A stretch of 64,000 nucleotides of DNA from Pedobacter polaris (GCF_005116505.1 NZ_SWBR01000002.1:1116314-1180313), one strand, 5' to 3'. Counted from the first letter of the stretch, positions 45,972 to 55,657 are shown. Notes: generated by a model not told the origin, from the letters alone. Made by a program: numbers and translations.

Positions 45972-46388
45972 TTATTTGACAACATAAGGTAAAGTTGGCA
46001 TTGTGAAAATATATCCATCAGTACCCGCAGTTTGTTGCGTACCAGTTTGTACTGCAACCCCATCAACATAAATTGTTGATTTTGCCGTTTGACCAGCGAT
46101 GCCAGGCTTGTTTGTAACTGCATTTACACCAAATCCTGCACTGCTAGGAAATGATGATACCGTTATTTCGGCAGACCACGGTAATTGACTTACAGTAACG
46201 GTTTCATTACTGCCATTTGCTTGGATGTAAACAACCATAAATTGACCAGTGTAATTGCCAGTAATCTCGTATTTAACTTTCTTACTTTTACTTTGAGGTC
46301 CATTAGAGTCATCGTCTTTACCACACGAGGTAAATGCTAAAGCCAACATAAAAAGGCCGACTAGATTTTTGATTAATGTAGTTTTCAT
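45972..46388 (-). CDS. Small lipoprotein of unknown function
   Basis: A 138-residue protein with a lipoprotein signal peptide (MKTTLIKNLVGLFMLALAFT, Cys in TSCGKDDD) and a beta-rich domain (VKYEITGNYTGQFMVVYIQA, WSAEITVSSFPSSAGFGV) reminiscent of the MmpS-like fold. A -7 box TAGGTTTG (46418-46411 on the minus strand) and a 21-bp-period repeat at 46447-46477 precede it, pointing to control by the LytTR system encoded next door. Confidence 0.75.
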   Translation of the reverse strand: MKTTLIKNLVGLFMLALAFTSCGKDDDSNGPQSKSKKVKYEITGNYTGQFMVVYIQANGSNETVTVSQLPWSAEITVSSFPSSAGFGVNAVTNKPGIAGQTAKSTIYVDGVAVQTGTQQTAGTDGYIFTMPTLPYVVK

Positions 46389-46410
46389 ATTGTATCTGAT
46401 TTTGTAAACT

Positions 46411-46477
46411 CAAACCTAAAGAATTAAAATTTTTGTTGAAAAAACTTATGTAGCCAGAAATATGACGTATGTGGCCA
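46411..46477 (-). promoter_or_regulatory. Promoter and LytTR-type repeats facing the lipoprotein gene
   Basis: TATGTAGCCA (46447-46456) and TATGTGGCCA (46468-46477) match at 9 of 10 bases with starts 21 bp apart. A minus-strand -7 box TAGGTTTG lies at 46418-46411. The repeats are between the divergent lipoprotein and kinase genes, so either could be the target; the -7 box favours the lipoprotein. Confidence 0.5.
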
Positions 46478-46561
46478 TCCAATGCGCCATTCATGCCCTA
46501 AAACCTGTAGTTCGCTACATTTATTATTATATCACCAGGTTTTTATCGATTTTTGCCTCTA

Positions 46562-47623
46562 TTGAAAAGGATAGCACAACATATCATATTCTGGATTTGC
46601 TACATTTTGTTTTGTATCAATATGGAATACATATGGGTAAAAACGGTCTTCCCTAATATGGATACCCTAGTTCTATTGAAAGGGATGTTTCTTTCTGCCG
46701 GAACTACCACACTTCCTGAAATTTTATTTGCTTACTATTTAATATATGTAGCATACGAAAAGCTTGCCAATAAAAAGGGTTCCCAGATTCTTAATTTTAT
46801 ACAATTGGCTATTATGCTGGTTATTTGTGTAACTCTAGTAAGGTTATCTGGCTTTTATATTCTAAACAATTTGGCGTATGAAAAAAAACTTTCGGAAAAG
46901 GTATTATGGGATTGGGCAGTTATGTGGAGATCCCTAATTTATTTTGGGTTTTCATCGGGTTTGGCACTTTCCTTAAGGTTATTCCGTAAACAAGTAACTG
47001 CTGCTAGAAGAGAAAAAGCCTTGGTTGAAGAAAAACTTAATATAGAGTTGAAACAACTTCGTAATCAACTAAACCCTCATTTTTTATTTAATACACTTAA
47101 TAATATTTATTCCCTGACCCGTAAAAAATCAGATCTTGCGCCCGATGCCGTGCTAAAGCTTTCCGATTTATTGGACTTTATGCTGTATAAGGCAGAAGCA
47201 GATACCATATCTCTGGAGAATGAAATACAATTTCTGGAAGACTATATTTCATTAGAAAAAATACGCTATAGCGATAGACTTGCCCTCAACTTTAAAAAAG
47301 ATACCCATCAACCAACACCTGAAATAGCTCCGTTAATTTTACTTCCGCTGGTAGAGAATGCCTTTAAGCATGGTGCAAGCGAATCGGGATCGGAAGTTTC
47401 AATTAATATAGAAATTACTCAAAGAGAGATGGACTTCAACTTTACTATTGAGAATACGTTTGACCCTATTGAATATCCAAATCCAGGTGGGAATATAGGC
47501 CTTAAAAATGTAATGCGTAGATTAGAACTCATTTACAAAGAGCACAATATAAAAATAAACAGTAAATCTAATTTGTTTCGGGTTACGCTATATATAAATC
47601 TTGATAGTTATGGAAAAGCTTAA
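46562..47623 (+). CDS. LytS-type sensor histidine kinase (second system)
   Basis: A 353-residue kinase with four membrane spans in the first 145 residues (IAQHIIFWICYILFCIN, EILFAYYLIYVAY, FIQLAIMLVICVTLV, LIYFGFSSGLALSL) and a LytS-type domain with the acceptor His in QLNPHFLFNTLNNIYSL and the ATP site VENAFKHGAS and NIGLKNVMRR. There is no ATG before residue 20, so a TTG start is needed; TTG at 46562 gives MKRIAQHIIFW, typical for the family, and TTG at 46553 adds three residues. The regulator gene overlaps its 3' end. Confidence 0.88.
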   Translation: MKRIAQHIIFWICYILFCINMEYIWVKTVFPNMDTLVLLKGMFLSAGTTTLPEILFAYYLIYVAYEKLANKKGSQILNFIQLAIMLVICVTLVRLSGFYILNNLAYEKKLSEKVLWDWAVMWRSLIYFGFSSGLALSLRLFRKQVTAARREKALVEEKLNIELKQLRNQLNPHFLFNTLNNIYSLTRKKSDLAPDAVLKLSDLLDFMLYKAEADTISLENEIQFLEDYISLEKIRYSDRLALNFKKDTHQPTPEIAPLILLPLVENAFKHGASESGSEVSINIEITQREMDFNFTIENTFDPIEYPNPGGNIGLKNVMRRLELIYKEHNIKINSKSNLFRVTLYINLDSYGKA

Positions 47624-48314
47624 ATGCATAATTGTTGAAGATGAGCCCCTTGCTGCAGACATATTAAAGGATTATGTTTCAGAGGTTCCTTTTTTAGAGC
47701 TTGAAGGTATATATATAAATGCACTATATGCGCTTGAGGCCATGCAGCGCACAAAAATAGATGTCATATTTTTAGATATACATCTTCCCAAATTAAAAGG
47801 TTTTGATTTCATAAAGACCTTAAAGGAAAAACCAAAAATCATCATTACCACAGCCTATCGGGAATACGCTTTGGAAGGATATGAGTTAAACATCAGCGAT
47901 TACCTTTTAAAACCTATTAAATTCACACGGTTTTTAACAGCTGTTAATCGATTAGAAAACAAGGAAGAAATAGCAATTCAGCCACAACAAAATGGGTTCA
48001 TTTCAGATAAAGATCACTTAGTGATCATTTCAAATAAGAGCAGAGTTAAAATTTATCTGGATGAGATACTTTACATAGAAAGTAAAAAGAAATATATTCA
48101 AATTTTCACTAGTAACTTGTCATACCAAACAAGAATGCCACTAAATGAAATTGAAGAGAAATTAAATAAATTGAATTTTGTTCGCATTCACCGATCTTTC
48201 ATCGTAGCTAAACAAAAGGTACATTCATGCTCCGCAGTAAAAGTAGAATTAGAGGGACATACAGTTCCAATAGGAAGAAGCTATAAGGAATATGTCCAAC
48301 AAATTTTGAGATAA
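47610..48314 (+). CDS. LytTR-family response regulator (second system)
   Basis: A 234-residue regulator starting 14 bp before the kinase stop. The receiver has IIVEDEPLAAD, phospho-acceptor Asp in VIFLDIHLPKLKG and Lys in YLLKPIKF; the LytTR domain (about 130-230) has YLDEILYIESKKKYIQIF and FVRIHRSFIVAKQKV. The likely target is the divergent lipoprotein gene with repeats at 46447-46477. Confidence 0.92.
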   Translation: MEKLKCIIVEDEPLAADILKDYVSEVPFLELEGIYINALYALEAMQRTKIDVIFLDIHLPKLKGFDFIKTLKEKPKIIITTAYREYALEGYELNISDYLLKPIKFTRFLTAVNRLENKEEIAIQPQQNGFISDKDHLVIISNKSRVKIYLDEILYIESKKKYIQIFTSNLSYQTRMPLNEIEEKLNKLNFVRIHRSFIVAKQKVHSCSAVKVELEGHTVPIGRSYKEYVQQILR

Positions 48315-48349
48315 GGGGACATATCTCTTTAGAAACCTGTCCCCTTTTA
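48313..48349 (+). terminator. Terminator of the second LytS/LytTR operon
   Basis: AAGGGGACA (48313-48321) and TGTCCCCTT (48338-48346) form a perfect stem with a 16-nt loop and a T-run, beginning at the regulator's stop codon. Confidence 0.8.
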
Positions 48350-48406
48350 AGGTGCATTTACCCAAGAGCATATTAATTTAGGCAAACCTTAGGCTATTAG
48401 ATTTAT

Positions 48407-49147
48407 TTAAGCATTTAATCCACCATCCATGGTAATTATTGAACCTGTCATGTATTTACCTTCCTCACTTGCTAAAAAATTAACAAGGCCTGCAATATCA
48501 TCAACAGTTCCATAAGTTGGTATGGCCATTCTGCTTCTTAAAAAGTCTGCTAAATCAGTATCAGCAGGATTCATATCCGTGTTTGTAGCACCTGGCTGGA
48601 TAAGGTTTACAGTGATGCCTTTTAGACCTAAATCTCTTGCAAGCCCACGCGTAAAACCTTGCAAAGCTGATTTGCTCATAGTGTAAAGCGTAGTTTGTGG
48701 TCCCAATGCATTATCAGCCATATTGCTTCCAATGGTAATGATCCTACCGCCAGCAGGCATTGCTTTACTTGCTGTTAAAGCAGCAACAAATACCGCTTGT
48801 ACATTAATGGCCATAATCTTTTGGTAATCATCCAAAGTATGTTCTTCAAATGCTTTCCCTATATATATGCCTGCATTATTTACTAGAATATCAATGTGTT
48901 TATATTCTGCAATAATACCTTCAATTACTGTAGCTAATTCATTAGGATTTTCATTGTCGGCTTTTACGGCTTTTGCCACTCCCCCTGCAGCAATGATTTC
49001 TTGAACCACCTCATCGGCTTTTTCTGGCGAATTCGTATAGGTGAGTATAACAGTAGCACCTGCTTTGGCTAATCTTTTGGAAATTGAGGCACCCATTCCA
49101 CGACTTCCACCTGTTACGAATGCAATTTTTTCATTTAAATTTTTCAT
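48407..49147 (-). CDS. SDR-family oxidoreductase
   Basis: A 246-residue classical SDR with TGGSRGMGASISKRL (cofactor loop), NNAGIYIGKAF, catalytic Ser in IITIGSNMAD and YTMSKSALQGF (Tyr, Lys), ending in the family-typical YMTGSIITMDGGLNA. It resembles 3-oxoacyl-ACP reductase-like enzymes of unknown substrate. It is divergent from an intact HxlR gene, and the 90-bp gap between them holds GGTAC repeats that may be the regulator's site. Confidence 0.92.
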   Translation of the reverse strand: MKNLNEKIAFVTGGSRGMGASISKRLAKAGATVILTYTNSPEKADEVVQEIIAAGGVAKAVKADNENPNELATVIEGIIAEYKHIDILVNNAGIYIGKAFEEHTLDDYQKIMAINVQAVFVAALTASKAMPAGGRIITIGSNMADNALGPQTTLYTMSKSALQGFTRGLARDLGLKGITVNLIQPGATNTDMNPADTDLADFLRSRMAIPTYGTVDDIAGLVNFLASEEGKYMTGSIITMDGGLNA

Positions 49148-49186
49148 CTTATGTTATTATTTTCGGTAAAAGTAAATACAATAGGC

Positions 49187-49220
49187 TATTTTTGCAGGTA
49201 CGCACTAAATTATTAGGTAC
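49187..49220. promoter_or_regulatory. Promoter and GGTAC repeats between the SDR and HxlR genes
   Basis: A plus-strand -7 box TATTTTTG (49187-49194) is followed by GGTAC at 49197-49201 and 49216-49220 (starts 19 bp apart). HxlR regulators often bind near the divergent promoter they share with an oxidoreductase gene. Confidence 0.45.
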
Positions 49221-49237
49221 TAACAAAAAGGTAAGAA

Positions 49238-49618
49238 ATGAGAAAAGAAACGTCTACGAACGCTTTTAATGAAAAAGCAATCAATGCTAACTGTGGTATG
49301 GCATTTTCACTAGCTGTTATTGGCGGAAGGTGGAAGCCAGCTATTTTATGTCGCCTATCTTATGAAACGTTACGTTACAGCGAACTTAAAAAATCGATTG
49401 ATGGCATTTCTGAACGCATGCTTGTTGCTCAATTGCGTGAACTTGAAAAAGATAAAATTATAGAAAGAATTGTCTATCCAGAAGTACCACCAAGAGTGGA
49501 GTATCAAATGACAGCGCTAGGTTTAAGTATGAGACCAATGTTAAACACCATGTCTGATTGGGGGAACTACTACCGCGAGCATGTTAACGTACCACAAGAT
49601 GTTGATAGTGTTAAATAA
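49238..49618 (+). CDS. HxlR-family transcriptional regulator
   Basis: A 126-residue winged-helix regulator of full length. The redox-type Cys lies in NANCGMAFSLAVIGG, followed by WKPAILCRLSYETLRYSELK and ISERMLVAQLRELEKDKIIE. Such proteins sense electrophiles or oxidants and often control the divergent oxidoreductase, here the SDR at 48407. It serves as the in-window reference for the truncated HxlR at 45375. Confidence 0.92.
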   Translation: MRKETSTNAFNEKAINANCGMAFSLAVIGGRWKPAILCRLSYETLRYSELKKSIDGISERMLVAQLRELEKDKIIERIVYPEVPPRVEYQMTALGLSMRPMLNTMSDWGNYYREHVNVPQDVDSVK

Positions 49619-49689
49619 CGATGAAATTGGATGAATTTTTATCTGGTTATATTTACAAGCATTATTTTGCAATTAACTATAAAAAGCGC

Positions 49690-50133
49690 ATGAAAAAATT
49701 AATATTTGCACTCCTACTCTTTCCAATATTTAGCCTTGCTCAGGTAATACCAGAAAAAGCAAATCAAATCATTGTAGTTAACAATCAAACTGCCTACGCT
49801 AATTTTATTGATGTAAAGCTTTTACTTGCTAAAAAAGGAATTGAACTTGCTAGTCAGGATAAGGATACTTTTGAGGTAAAAAGTGGATCTATTATGGTTG
49901 ATAGCTTGAGTAAAAGTTATTATACTTTTACTTGCAGAGATGACAAGATCATCATTACAGGGATAAATAAAAGCAATAGTAAAGCAAGTGATGCAGATAC
50001 TAAAACGGCAGTTAAGCTTGAAACAATTGCTAATGTTGGATTAAAAGGATCGTTAACGCAATTGAGTTTCAAAGCAATGAATGATTTTGCAAAATTTTTA
50101 GGCACTAAGCTAAAATACGAAGTTCTGAAGTAA
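49690..50133 (+). CDS. Exported hypothetical protein
   Basis: A 147-residue protein with a signal peptide (MKKLIFALLLFPIFSLAQ). An in-frame ATG at 49621 would add 23 residues in front of the signal peptide and is rejected. The body (ANQIIVVNNQTAYANFIDVK, LAKKGIELASQDKDTFEVKS) has an alpha/beta pattern with no domain I recognise. It is 72 bp after the HxlR gene, perhaps an independent unit. Confidence 0.7.
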   Translation: MKKLIFALLLFPIFSLAQVIPEKANQIIVVNNQTAYANFIDVKLLLAKKGIELASQDKDTFEVKSGSIMVDSLSKSYYTFTCRDDKIIITGINKSNSKASDADTKTAVKLETIANVGLKGSLTQLSFKAMNDFAKFLGTKLKYEVLK

Positions 50134-50477
50134 ATATTCGTCCACAAAATCGTACTTCGTATTAGATTAAAAACTTGGATTAATGTTTCCCTAATGGATA
50201 ATGCGATATGAATCCTGTATGTCCCCCTCTAGAGAGTTTATCCCGATTCATCAGGAGGGTAAGGAATTTTGCCTTCATATGCAATAGCTAATTCTTTAAT
50301 CTAAACCTTTAAAGATTCCACTCCCTTTGATTCCACCGCCGGCGGGGGACACAGGATACCTAAACCACGAGAAATTCATTATGCATGATGCCCTATGGAG
50401 GGTTGGGAGAAGAATGCATTTTGATTCTCCAAAAGAAAAATAATTTATCATTACTTCAAAATGCTGGAATAGAAATC
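50134..50477. other. Intergenic region with GC-rich palindrome
   Basis: No gene is seen. The stretch is unusually GC-rich for this genome in places, with the perfect palindrome CCGCCGGCGG at 50336-50345 and inverted fragments of a dispersed repeat (near 50236 and 50339). It may be a decayed repeat element. Confidence 0.4.
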
Positions 50478-50513
50478 AAAAGACAGAGGTCAAAGAACTG
50501 ACCTCTGTCTTTT
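50478..50513. terminator. Terminator of the TonB receptor/AztD-like operon
   Basis: A 15-bp perfect inverted repeat (AAAAGACAGAGGTCA and TGACCTCTGTCTTTT) with a 6-nt loop, directly after the last gene of the minus-strand operon. Confidence 0.88.
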
Positions 50514-50518
50514 AGCTA

Positions 50519-51760
50519 CTAATCGTTATGTCCTGCGCTGGTTTCAAAACCTAATAACGTTAATCTTACAGGTTTAGCAGAAACTTTATGTTTAATTACT
50601 TTACTAAAATCTGATAGATTAATTTGGTGTACTTCACCTAAGCTAGGCATAGCTACATAAGCATATTTAGCTGTGGCTTCCAATACTGGTTTGTAGGTAT
50701 CAGCAGCATTTACTGCAGCTATTATAGCACCTTCTTTTTTTACTGCTCCTGTAAGCAAATCATAAATTTTCAGCTTACCATCAAGTGTAAGTATCAGCAA
50801 ATTATTCCCTGCATAGTCTACTTTACATTGAAAAGCATCTGTACCTGTATAAATTGGTGTAATTTTATTATTGGCCACATCCACTAGATAAGCACCTTTG
50901 TTGGCTGCATAACCGATAAACTTTTTAGCTTTTTCTGCATATAAAATGGTACCTAATCTAAATGCCCCAAAACCATCTGGATTTGAGATAAATTTTTGCG
51001 TACCATCTGCTGCCACTACCAACACCCCACCAGAGGTTGCTGCTGCCGAAGAAAAAGCTCCAAATACCGCATTTTGACCATCACTAGCATTACCATGTAT
51101 AGTACCAACTTCTTGTTTGGCGCTGTGAACTGTAGTTCCGTTTTTATCTGTTATAATTACACTTGTAGGCGATTTTCCAACTGCAGTTGTAGCGGTAATG
51201 GCATAGTTGCCATTGCTAAATTGAGCCATCGCACCATGATGTGCCAATAAACCTGCATTTATAATTTTAAATTTGGCATTAGCTACATTAAAATCTGCTT
51301 CATTACCTACACTTAGGGTACCATCTCCATCATTAAAAATCAGGTTTTCTCTTCCTTTACTTTTGAAATGGGTAGGTTTAATACCATTGGCCGTAATAAG
51401 CGCCCATTTAGCAACACCATCAACATCTACATGGTCGTCATGCAATAATAACCCACTGTCAAATACTTCTACAAGGTTTTGAGCACCATACAATACTGTT
51501 GCATACTTACCAGAAGCTGTACCATAAATACTAGGCATTGGGTATTTGGTATTAAAAGTGTTGATTTTTGCAGCAAAAGGATCAATCTGCGTAAGCGTAC
51601 TAGCGGTTTCATCGCTTACCAATACACGGACAAATTTGAACTCTTTTCCTGTTTCTTCGTCGATTACTTCGGGCACAGACCTGTCTTTTTTACAAGCCGA
51701 AAAACTTGCAGCGATCAATACGAATAAGGCCAATGCCTTAAAATTGTTTGTTGTTTTCAT
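50519..51760 (-). CDS. Beta-propeller lipoprotein, AztD-like
   Basis: A 413-residue lipoprotein (MKTTNNFKALALFVLIAASF, Cys in SACKKD) with a repeated propeller-like pattern. It holds possible metal-binding His clusters in LLHDDHVDVDG (about residues 106-116), LLAHHGAMAQF (about 170-180) and GTIHGNASDG. The arrangement recalls AztD, a periplasmic zinc chaperone. It is the last gene of an operon with a TonB receptor and two DUF4625 proteins, consistent with metal uptake. The metal is inferred. Confidence 0.65.
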   Translation of the reverse strand: MKTTNNFKALALFVLIAASFSACKKDRSVPEVIDEETGKEFKFVRVLVSDETASTLTQIDPFAAKINTFNTKYPMPSIYGTASGKYATVLYGAQNLVEVFDSGLLLHDDHVDVDGVAKWALITANGIKPTHFKSKGRENLIFNDGDGTLSVGNEADFNVANAKFKIINAGLLAHHGAMAQFSNGNYAITATTAVGKSPTSVIITDKNGTTVHSAKQEVGTIHGNASDGQNAVFGAFSSAAATSGGVLVVAADGTQKFISNPDGFGAFRLGTILYAEKAKKFIGYAANKGAYLVDVANNKITPIYTGTDAFQCKVDYAGNNLLILTLDGKLKIYDLLTGAVKKEGAIIAAVNAADTYKPVLEATAKYAYVAMPSLGEVHQINLSDFSKVIKHKVSAKPVRLTLLGFETSAGHND

Positions 51761-51789
51761 TTTTTTAATGTTTAAAAATTGAGGATTAT

Positions 51790-52260
51790 TTAATTGATTT
51801 TAATACTTAGTCCTTTAATGGTTTGCCAACCTGCTTGATCGGTTAAGCGAATCAAGAAATGATAATCTCCTGCATCAATATCTGCTGGTACGGCAATTTC
51901 TTGGGCTATTTGATAATTTCTTTGACCGTCTGGCAAAGGAAAATCCTTGATTAGCAGCAATGGTTTTACAGGAATTTTAATGGGTTCAAGAGTGCAGTCG
52001 TTTACTTCTGTACTATGGCTATGGTGATCAAAATTGTGATGGATATCTATACTTACAGACCCCAATTGAACATTGTCACTTAAACTTGCCTTAAATAAAA
52101 ATTTCTCTCCGCGTTTAACGATACTACATTGTTTAGGAAAGGCATCAGCACTGCTGATAGCTATAATTGGATAAGTGGTATCCACGGTTTCGCTTTCTTT
52201 TTTACAGCCAGCAATAGTGAGTAAAACCGCAGCCAAAAAACATAATGATCTGATTTTCAT
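51790..52260 (-). CDS. DUF4625 lipoprotein (short)
   Basis: A 156-residue lipoprotein (MKIRSLCFLAAVLLTIAGCK, lipobox Cys about residue 19) with one DUF4625 Ig-like domain. A His-rich loop, HHNFDHHSHSTEV, could bind metal, and the domain ends in DYHFLIRLTDQAGW. It is 30 bp downstream of a longer DUF4625 gene in the same operon. Confidence 0.82.
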   Translation of the reverse strand: MKIRSLCFLAAVLLTIAGCKKESETVDTTYPIIAISSADAFPKQCSIVKRGEKFLFKASLSDNVQLGSVSIDIHHNFDHHSHSTEVNDCTLEPIKIPVKPLLLIKDFPLPDGQRNYQIAQEIAVPADIDAGDYHFLIRLTDQAGWQTIKGLSIKIN

Positions 52261-52289
52261 TTGAATAATAATTAGTGTTAAAAAATAAA

Positions 52290-53225
52290 TTAGTTGTAGT
52301 CAATAGCAAATTCGATGTACTTGCTAAAACTCATGTTGTGTGTTGTATTTTTATAGAGGACAGCGTAGTAGTAGTCTCCACTACTCCAAGCTTTGGATCC
52401 AGTGATAGGATTTCCTTGTGGTAAATTATGGTCTGTTGTAGCACCAACGGTTAAGTCAGGAAAATTACGGGTGGTGGTAAATGTGCTCATGTCAAAAACT
52501 ACATTCGAAAAGAAACCTACTTCTTTCCAAGCATTGTGTTCATAAACATCATATACAATTACCTTATTAAAATCTATTTGATCTATCGATTCGGGCCGAT
52601 GGTTTGCATTTTTTTTAATAAGCAACAAGTACATTTTTCCATCACCTTTTACACCACCGATTGTAACTTGACTTTGCAATATTTGCCCCTTTTTAAGCGT
52701 TGCCGATGGGTTTTCAAATTTTCCATTGCGATAATATACTTTACCAGATTCGGAAATATTTAGTATACTTAAGATTGGATTAACTGGCAGACTAGCAACA
52801 CTGTAAATGATGAAGTCTTTTTTAATTTCGAGTTTGCGCCCATTTTGATCATGCACAATGACAAAGAAATCATACTTACCTTCCGGTGCATCTGTAGGGA
52901 TATCAAAATGTTTGTGCAAAGTGACATTTTTAACACCTTTATACTGCTCATAAGTAATCTCATACTTCCAAGGTTTAGTATACGATTCGCCTACTTTTTG
53001 TACTATCTTAAGCTCAATAATAGCTAATTTTTCTCCTGCCAGGATATCAGCATTGAAGTGAAAATCGTTACCAATCACGGCAAATCCACCATTAGCGAGA
53101 CCTATTTCTAAATTTTCTATGCTTGGAAGCCTATGCTCGGGCTCAATGGTTTCCTTATCCTTTTTACAGGCTGCAAACAAAGCGATCAGCAATAGCAATA
53201 AGAATGATAAATTGTTTTTTTTCAT
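52290..53225 (-). CDS. DUF4625 lipoprotein (two-domain)
   Basis: A 311-residue lipoprotein (MKKNNLSFLLLLLIALFAAC) with an N-terminal DUF4625 domain (NLEIGLANGGFAVIGNDFHF, LHKHFDIPTDAPEGKYDFFV) and a second, similar beta-sandwich region from about residue 165. It lies 32 bp downstream of the TonB receptor and probably works with it at the outer membrane. Confidence 0.8.
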   Translation of the reverse strand: MKKNNLSFLLLLLIALFAACKKDKETIEPEHRLPSIENLEIGLANGGFAVIGNDFHFNADILAGEKLAIIELKIVQKVGESYTKPWKYEITYEQYKGVKNVTLHKHFDIPTDAPEGKYDFFVIVHDQNGRKLEIKKDFIIYSVASLPVNPILSILNISESGKVYYRNGKFENPSATLKKGQILQSQVTIGGVKGDGKMYLLLIKKNANHRPESIDQIDFNKVIVYDVYEHNAWKEVGFFSNVVFDMSTFTTTRNFPDLTVGATTDHNLPQGNPITGSKAWSSGDYYYAVLYKNTTHNMSFSKYIEFAIDYN

Positions 53226-53257
53226 GTTTTTAGAATTAATAAGAATGGGTTGATTAT

Positions 53258-55657
53258 TTAAAAATTAAATGGCACTTTAACAGACAATACTATATTCCTC
53301 CCTTGTTCAGGCAAACTAATAAGTCGGTAAAAACTAGTATGGTTAAGGTATTTGGTATTAAAAATATTTTGAACTTGGAGGCTCAAACTGAGGGATTGCC
53401 CATTACTAATATTCACCTTGGCACCTGTTTGGAGATTGAATAATTGATAACCTTTTGTTTTTTGCTCTGGTGGCACAATGTTGTGTTGCTTAGCTGTAAT
53501 TCTATAATCTATAGAGAAATATGGTTCTTTTAAGAAGCCAAATTTTGGTAAGTTATAGCTAAGGTTAAACAGTGCAGAGGCAGGAGGAGAAAATGGCAAG
53601 GTATAGCCTTTTTTACTGCCGGATAATTGTTTAGCATAAAGATATTCCAGTAAAAATGACGAACTTATTTTTGATGAAAACTGATATTTAAGCTCTGCTT
53701 CACCCCCATAACGCATAACTTTACTTTGTGCATATTGAAAGACTTGATTGCCTGCTCCATAAAAATAATCGTGTGCAGCAGTTGGATTTAAATAGATATA
53801 ATTTGGGAAATAATTAAAAAATGGGCTGATTTTAACTGTCCATTTGGATGAGTGAAATGCAATGGATAGATCTACCTGATAAGATTGCTCCGGATTAAGG
53901 TTTCGATCTCCCTTTTCATAACTGAAATAATGATAATTTACCCCGTTAGCACCTAATTCTTTGGCGATAGGTATCCTAAAACTCTTCCCTATATTTGCTT
54001 TAAATTCTAACTGTGGCAGGTTATAATTCATACCAATAGACCATACCAAACTATTGAAGTTTCTATTAAGCTGTTGGGCACGAACCAGCAATTCGGTTTG
54101 GTTAGCAGCACCATTTGTGGTTTCAGATAAAAACCAATCTGTATATTGATGTAGGTTAATTTGTGCAAAATCATACCTCAATGCCCCATGCAATAACAAA
54201 CGATCGTTTACCTCCCATTTATCATAACCATATAGTCCAAAAGTTTGTTGTTTAAAAGCGGGAACTAAAAAACTCCAACCATTAATTTCATTTTGCTGTA
54301 GCTCTGCATTGGCCCCAATTTGCAAGTGGTGTTTTCCTAAATTAAAATGGTCTTTAAGATTAAAAGAATAAACATGTTTATCAAAAGCACGCTCTAAATT
54401 GATTGGAATGTTCAAACTGCTCGGATAAACGGGCGGCATGTAACCATGATTCACGTAATGATTAAACTCTTCCCGAAAATTATGTTGATAGCCAAATTCG
54501 GCTTCAATTGCATGATTATATATGTTGAAGTTGGTGCGATTGATGAGCTTAAAATGAGCTACCTCTTGGTTGGGCATTAAAATATCACGATCACTTTGAT
54601 CATGAAGAGCAGCATCTACCCTTCTCGGCTCTAAACCATGGGCATTGGCAAAAAATCCGCTTTTACTAGTGATGTGACTGATGTAGAAAACAGACTTAAA
54701 CTGATTACCTAAATATCCAGTATTGAAATGTAGGCCCATTTCTTTTCCAGCTGTATTTCTTAAAGCCCTTTTATGCAGTGGAACAGCAAAATCATATACA
54801 TATAGTGTATCTGTAGGCACACGGTAATCACCATAATTTTGATAGGTTATGCGTGTATCAAAAAATAGGGTATTTTTTCTTTGGTATAAATGAACAGAAG
54901 TACCATATAGGTTATTGTTAGTTTTGCCTATCAAATTCACATCACCACCAAAACTATTTGGTGCAGGTACAGTTGGTGCTTTAATATGGATTGCACCAGC
55001 AATGGCATCTGCCCCATATACAAATGAAGCTGCGCCTTTTAGTAACTCTACTTCTTCTGCAGCAAATTGGTCTATTTCTAAGCCATGATCTGCACCCCAT
55101 TGTTGCCCTTCGTGCTTAATCCCTTTATCAACAACTACTACTCTGTTAAACCCTAACCCTCTAATAAGTGGTTTTGATTGTCCAGAACCTATACCTATTG
55201 TTTTAATTCCAGGTAAACGTTGCAAGGTTTGCATTAAACTGCCTCCTAAATTTCTTTGAATAAAGTCTGATTTGACAATTTCTAAATTGAGTGACTCTTC
55301 TCTAATGCGTTGCTTATTAGCATTATTTTTAATGGTTACTTCGTCTAAAAGATGTGAAGCACTTCGCAGTTTAATATTTACATGTACATCTTCATCATCA
55401 ATAACAACATTTTGCTTAAAAGACTGATAACTAATAGAATTGATGAATACATGATACTTCCCATTAGCTAAGTTTTTGAATTGAAATCTACCTAGCGAAT
55501 CACTAATAGTTGTGCGCAGGGGTTTTAAAAGGTTTAACTGCAAACCTACAATAGGTTGATTCTGGTCATCAGTTAGTGTGCCATAGACATTTCTGGTTTG
55601 GGCAAGCAAAGCCTGTCCAAAGCAAATGCCAACAAACAGCAGCATTATCTTTTTCAT
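53258..55657 (-). CDS. TonB-dependent outer membrane receptor (ZnuD-like)
   Basis: A 799-residue receptor: signal peptide (MKKIMLLFVGICFGQALLAQ), carboxypeptidase-regulatory-like domain (YGTLTDDQNQPIVGLQLNL), plug (IQRNLGGSLMQTLQRLPGIK, IRGLGFNRVVVVDKG, LLKGAASFVYGADAIAGA) and a 22-strand-type barrel ending in VKVPFNF with a terminal aromatic. No SusD partner is present, and the His-rich loops (for example YQHNFREEFNHYVNHGY) and the AztD-like neighbour point to zinc or another metal rather than a glycan. The substrate is inferred. Confidence 0.9.
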   Translation of the reverse strand: MKKIMLLFVGICFGQALLAQTRNVYGTLTDDQNQPIVGLQLNLLKPLRTTISDSLGRFQFKNLANGKYHVFINSISYQSFKQNVVIDDEDVHVNIKLRSASHLLDEVTIKNNANKQRIREESLNLEIVKSDFIQRNLGGSLMQTLQRLPGIKTIGIGSGQSKPLIRGLGFNRVVVVDKGIKHEGQQWGADHGLEIDQFAAEEVELLKGAASFVYGADAIAGAIHIKAPTVPAPNSFGGDVNLIGKTNNNLYGTSVHLYQRKNTLFFDTRITYQNYGDYRVPTDTLYVYDFAVPLHKRALRNTAGKEMGLHFNTGYLGNQFKSVFYISHITSKSGFFANAHGLEPRRVDAALHDQSDRDILMPNQEVAHFKLINRTNFNIYNHAIEAEFGYQHNFREEFNHYVNHGYMPPVYPSSLNIPINLERAFDKHVYSFNLKDHFNLGKHHLQIGANAELQQNEINGWSFLVPAFKQQTFGLYGYDKWEVNDRLLLHGALRYDFAQINLHQYTDWFLSETTNGAANQTELLVRAQQLNRNFNSLVWSIGMNYNLPQLEFKANIGKSFRIPIAKELGANGVNYHYFSYEKGDRNLNPEQSYQVDLSIAFHSSKWTVKISPFFNYFPNYIYLNPTAAHDYFYGAGNQVFQYAQSKVMRYGGEAELKYQFSSKISSSFLLEYLYAKQLSGSKKGYTLPFSPPASALFNLSYNLPKFGFLKEPYFSIDYRITAKQHNIVPPEQKTKGYQLFNLQTGAKVNISNGQSLSLSLQVQNIFNTKYLNHTSFYRLISLPEQGRNIVLSVKVPFNF

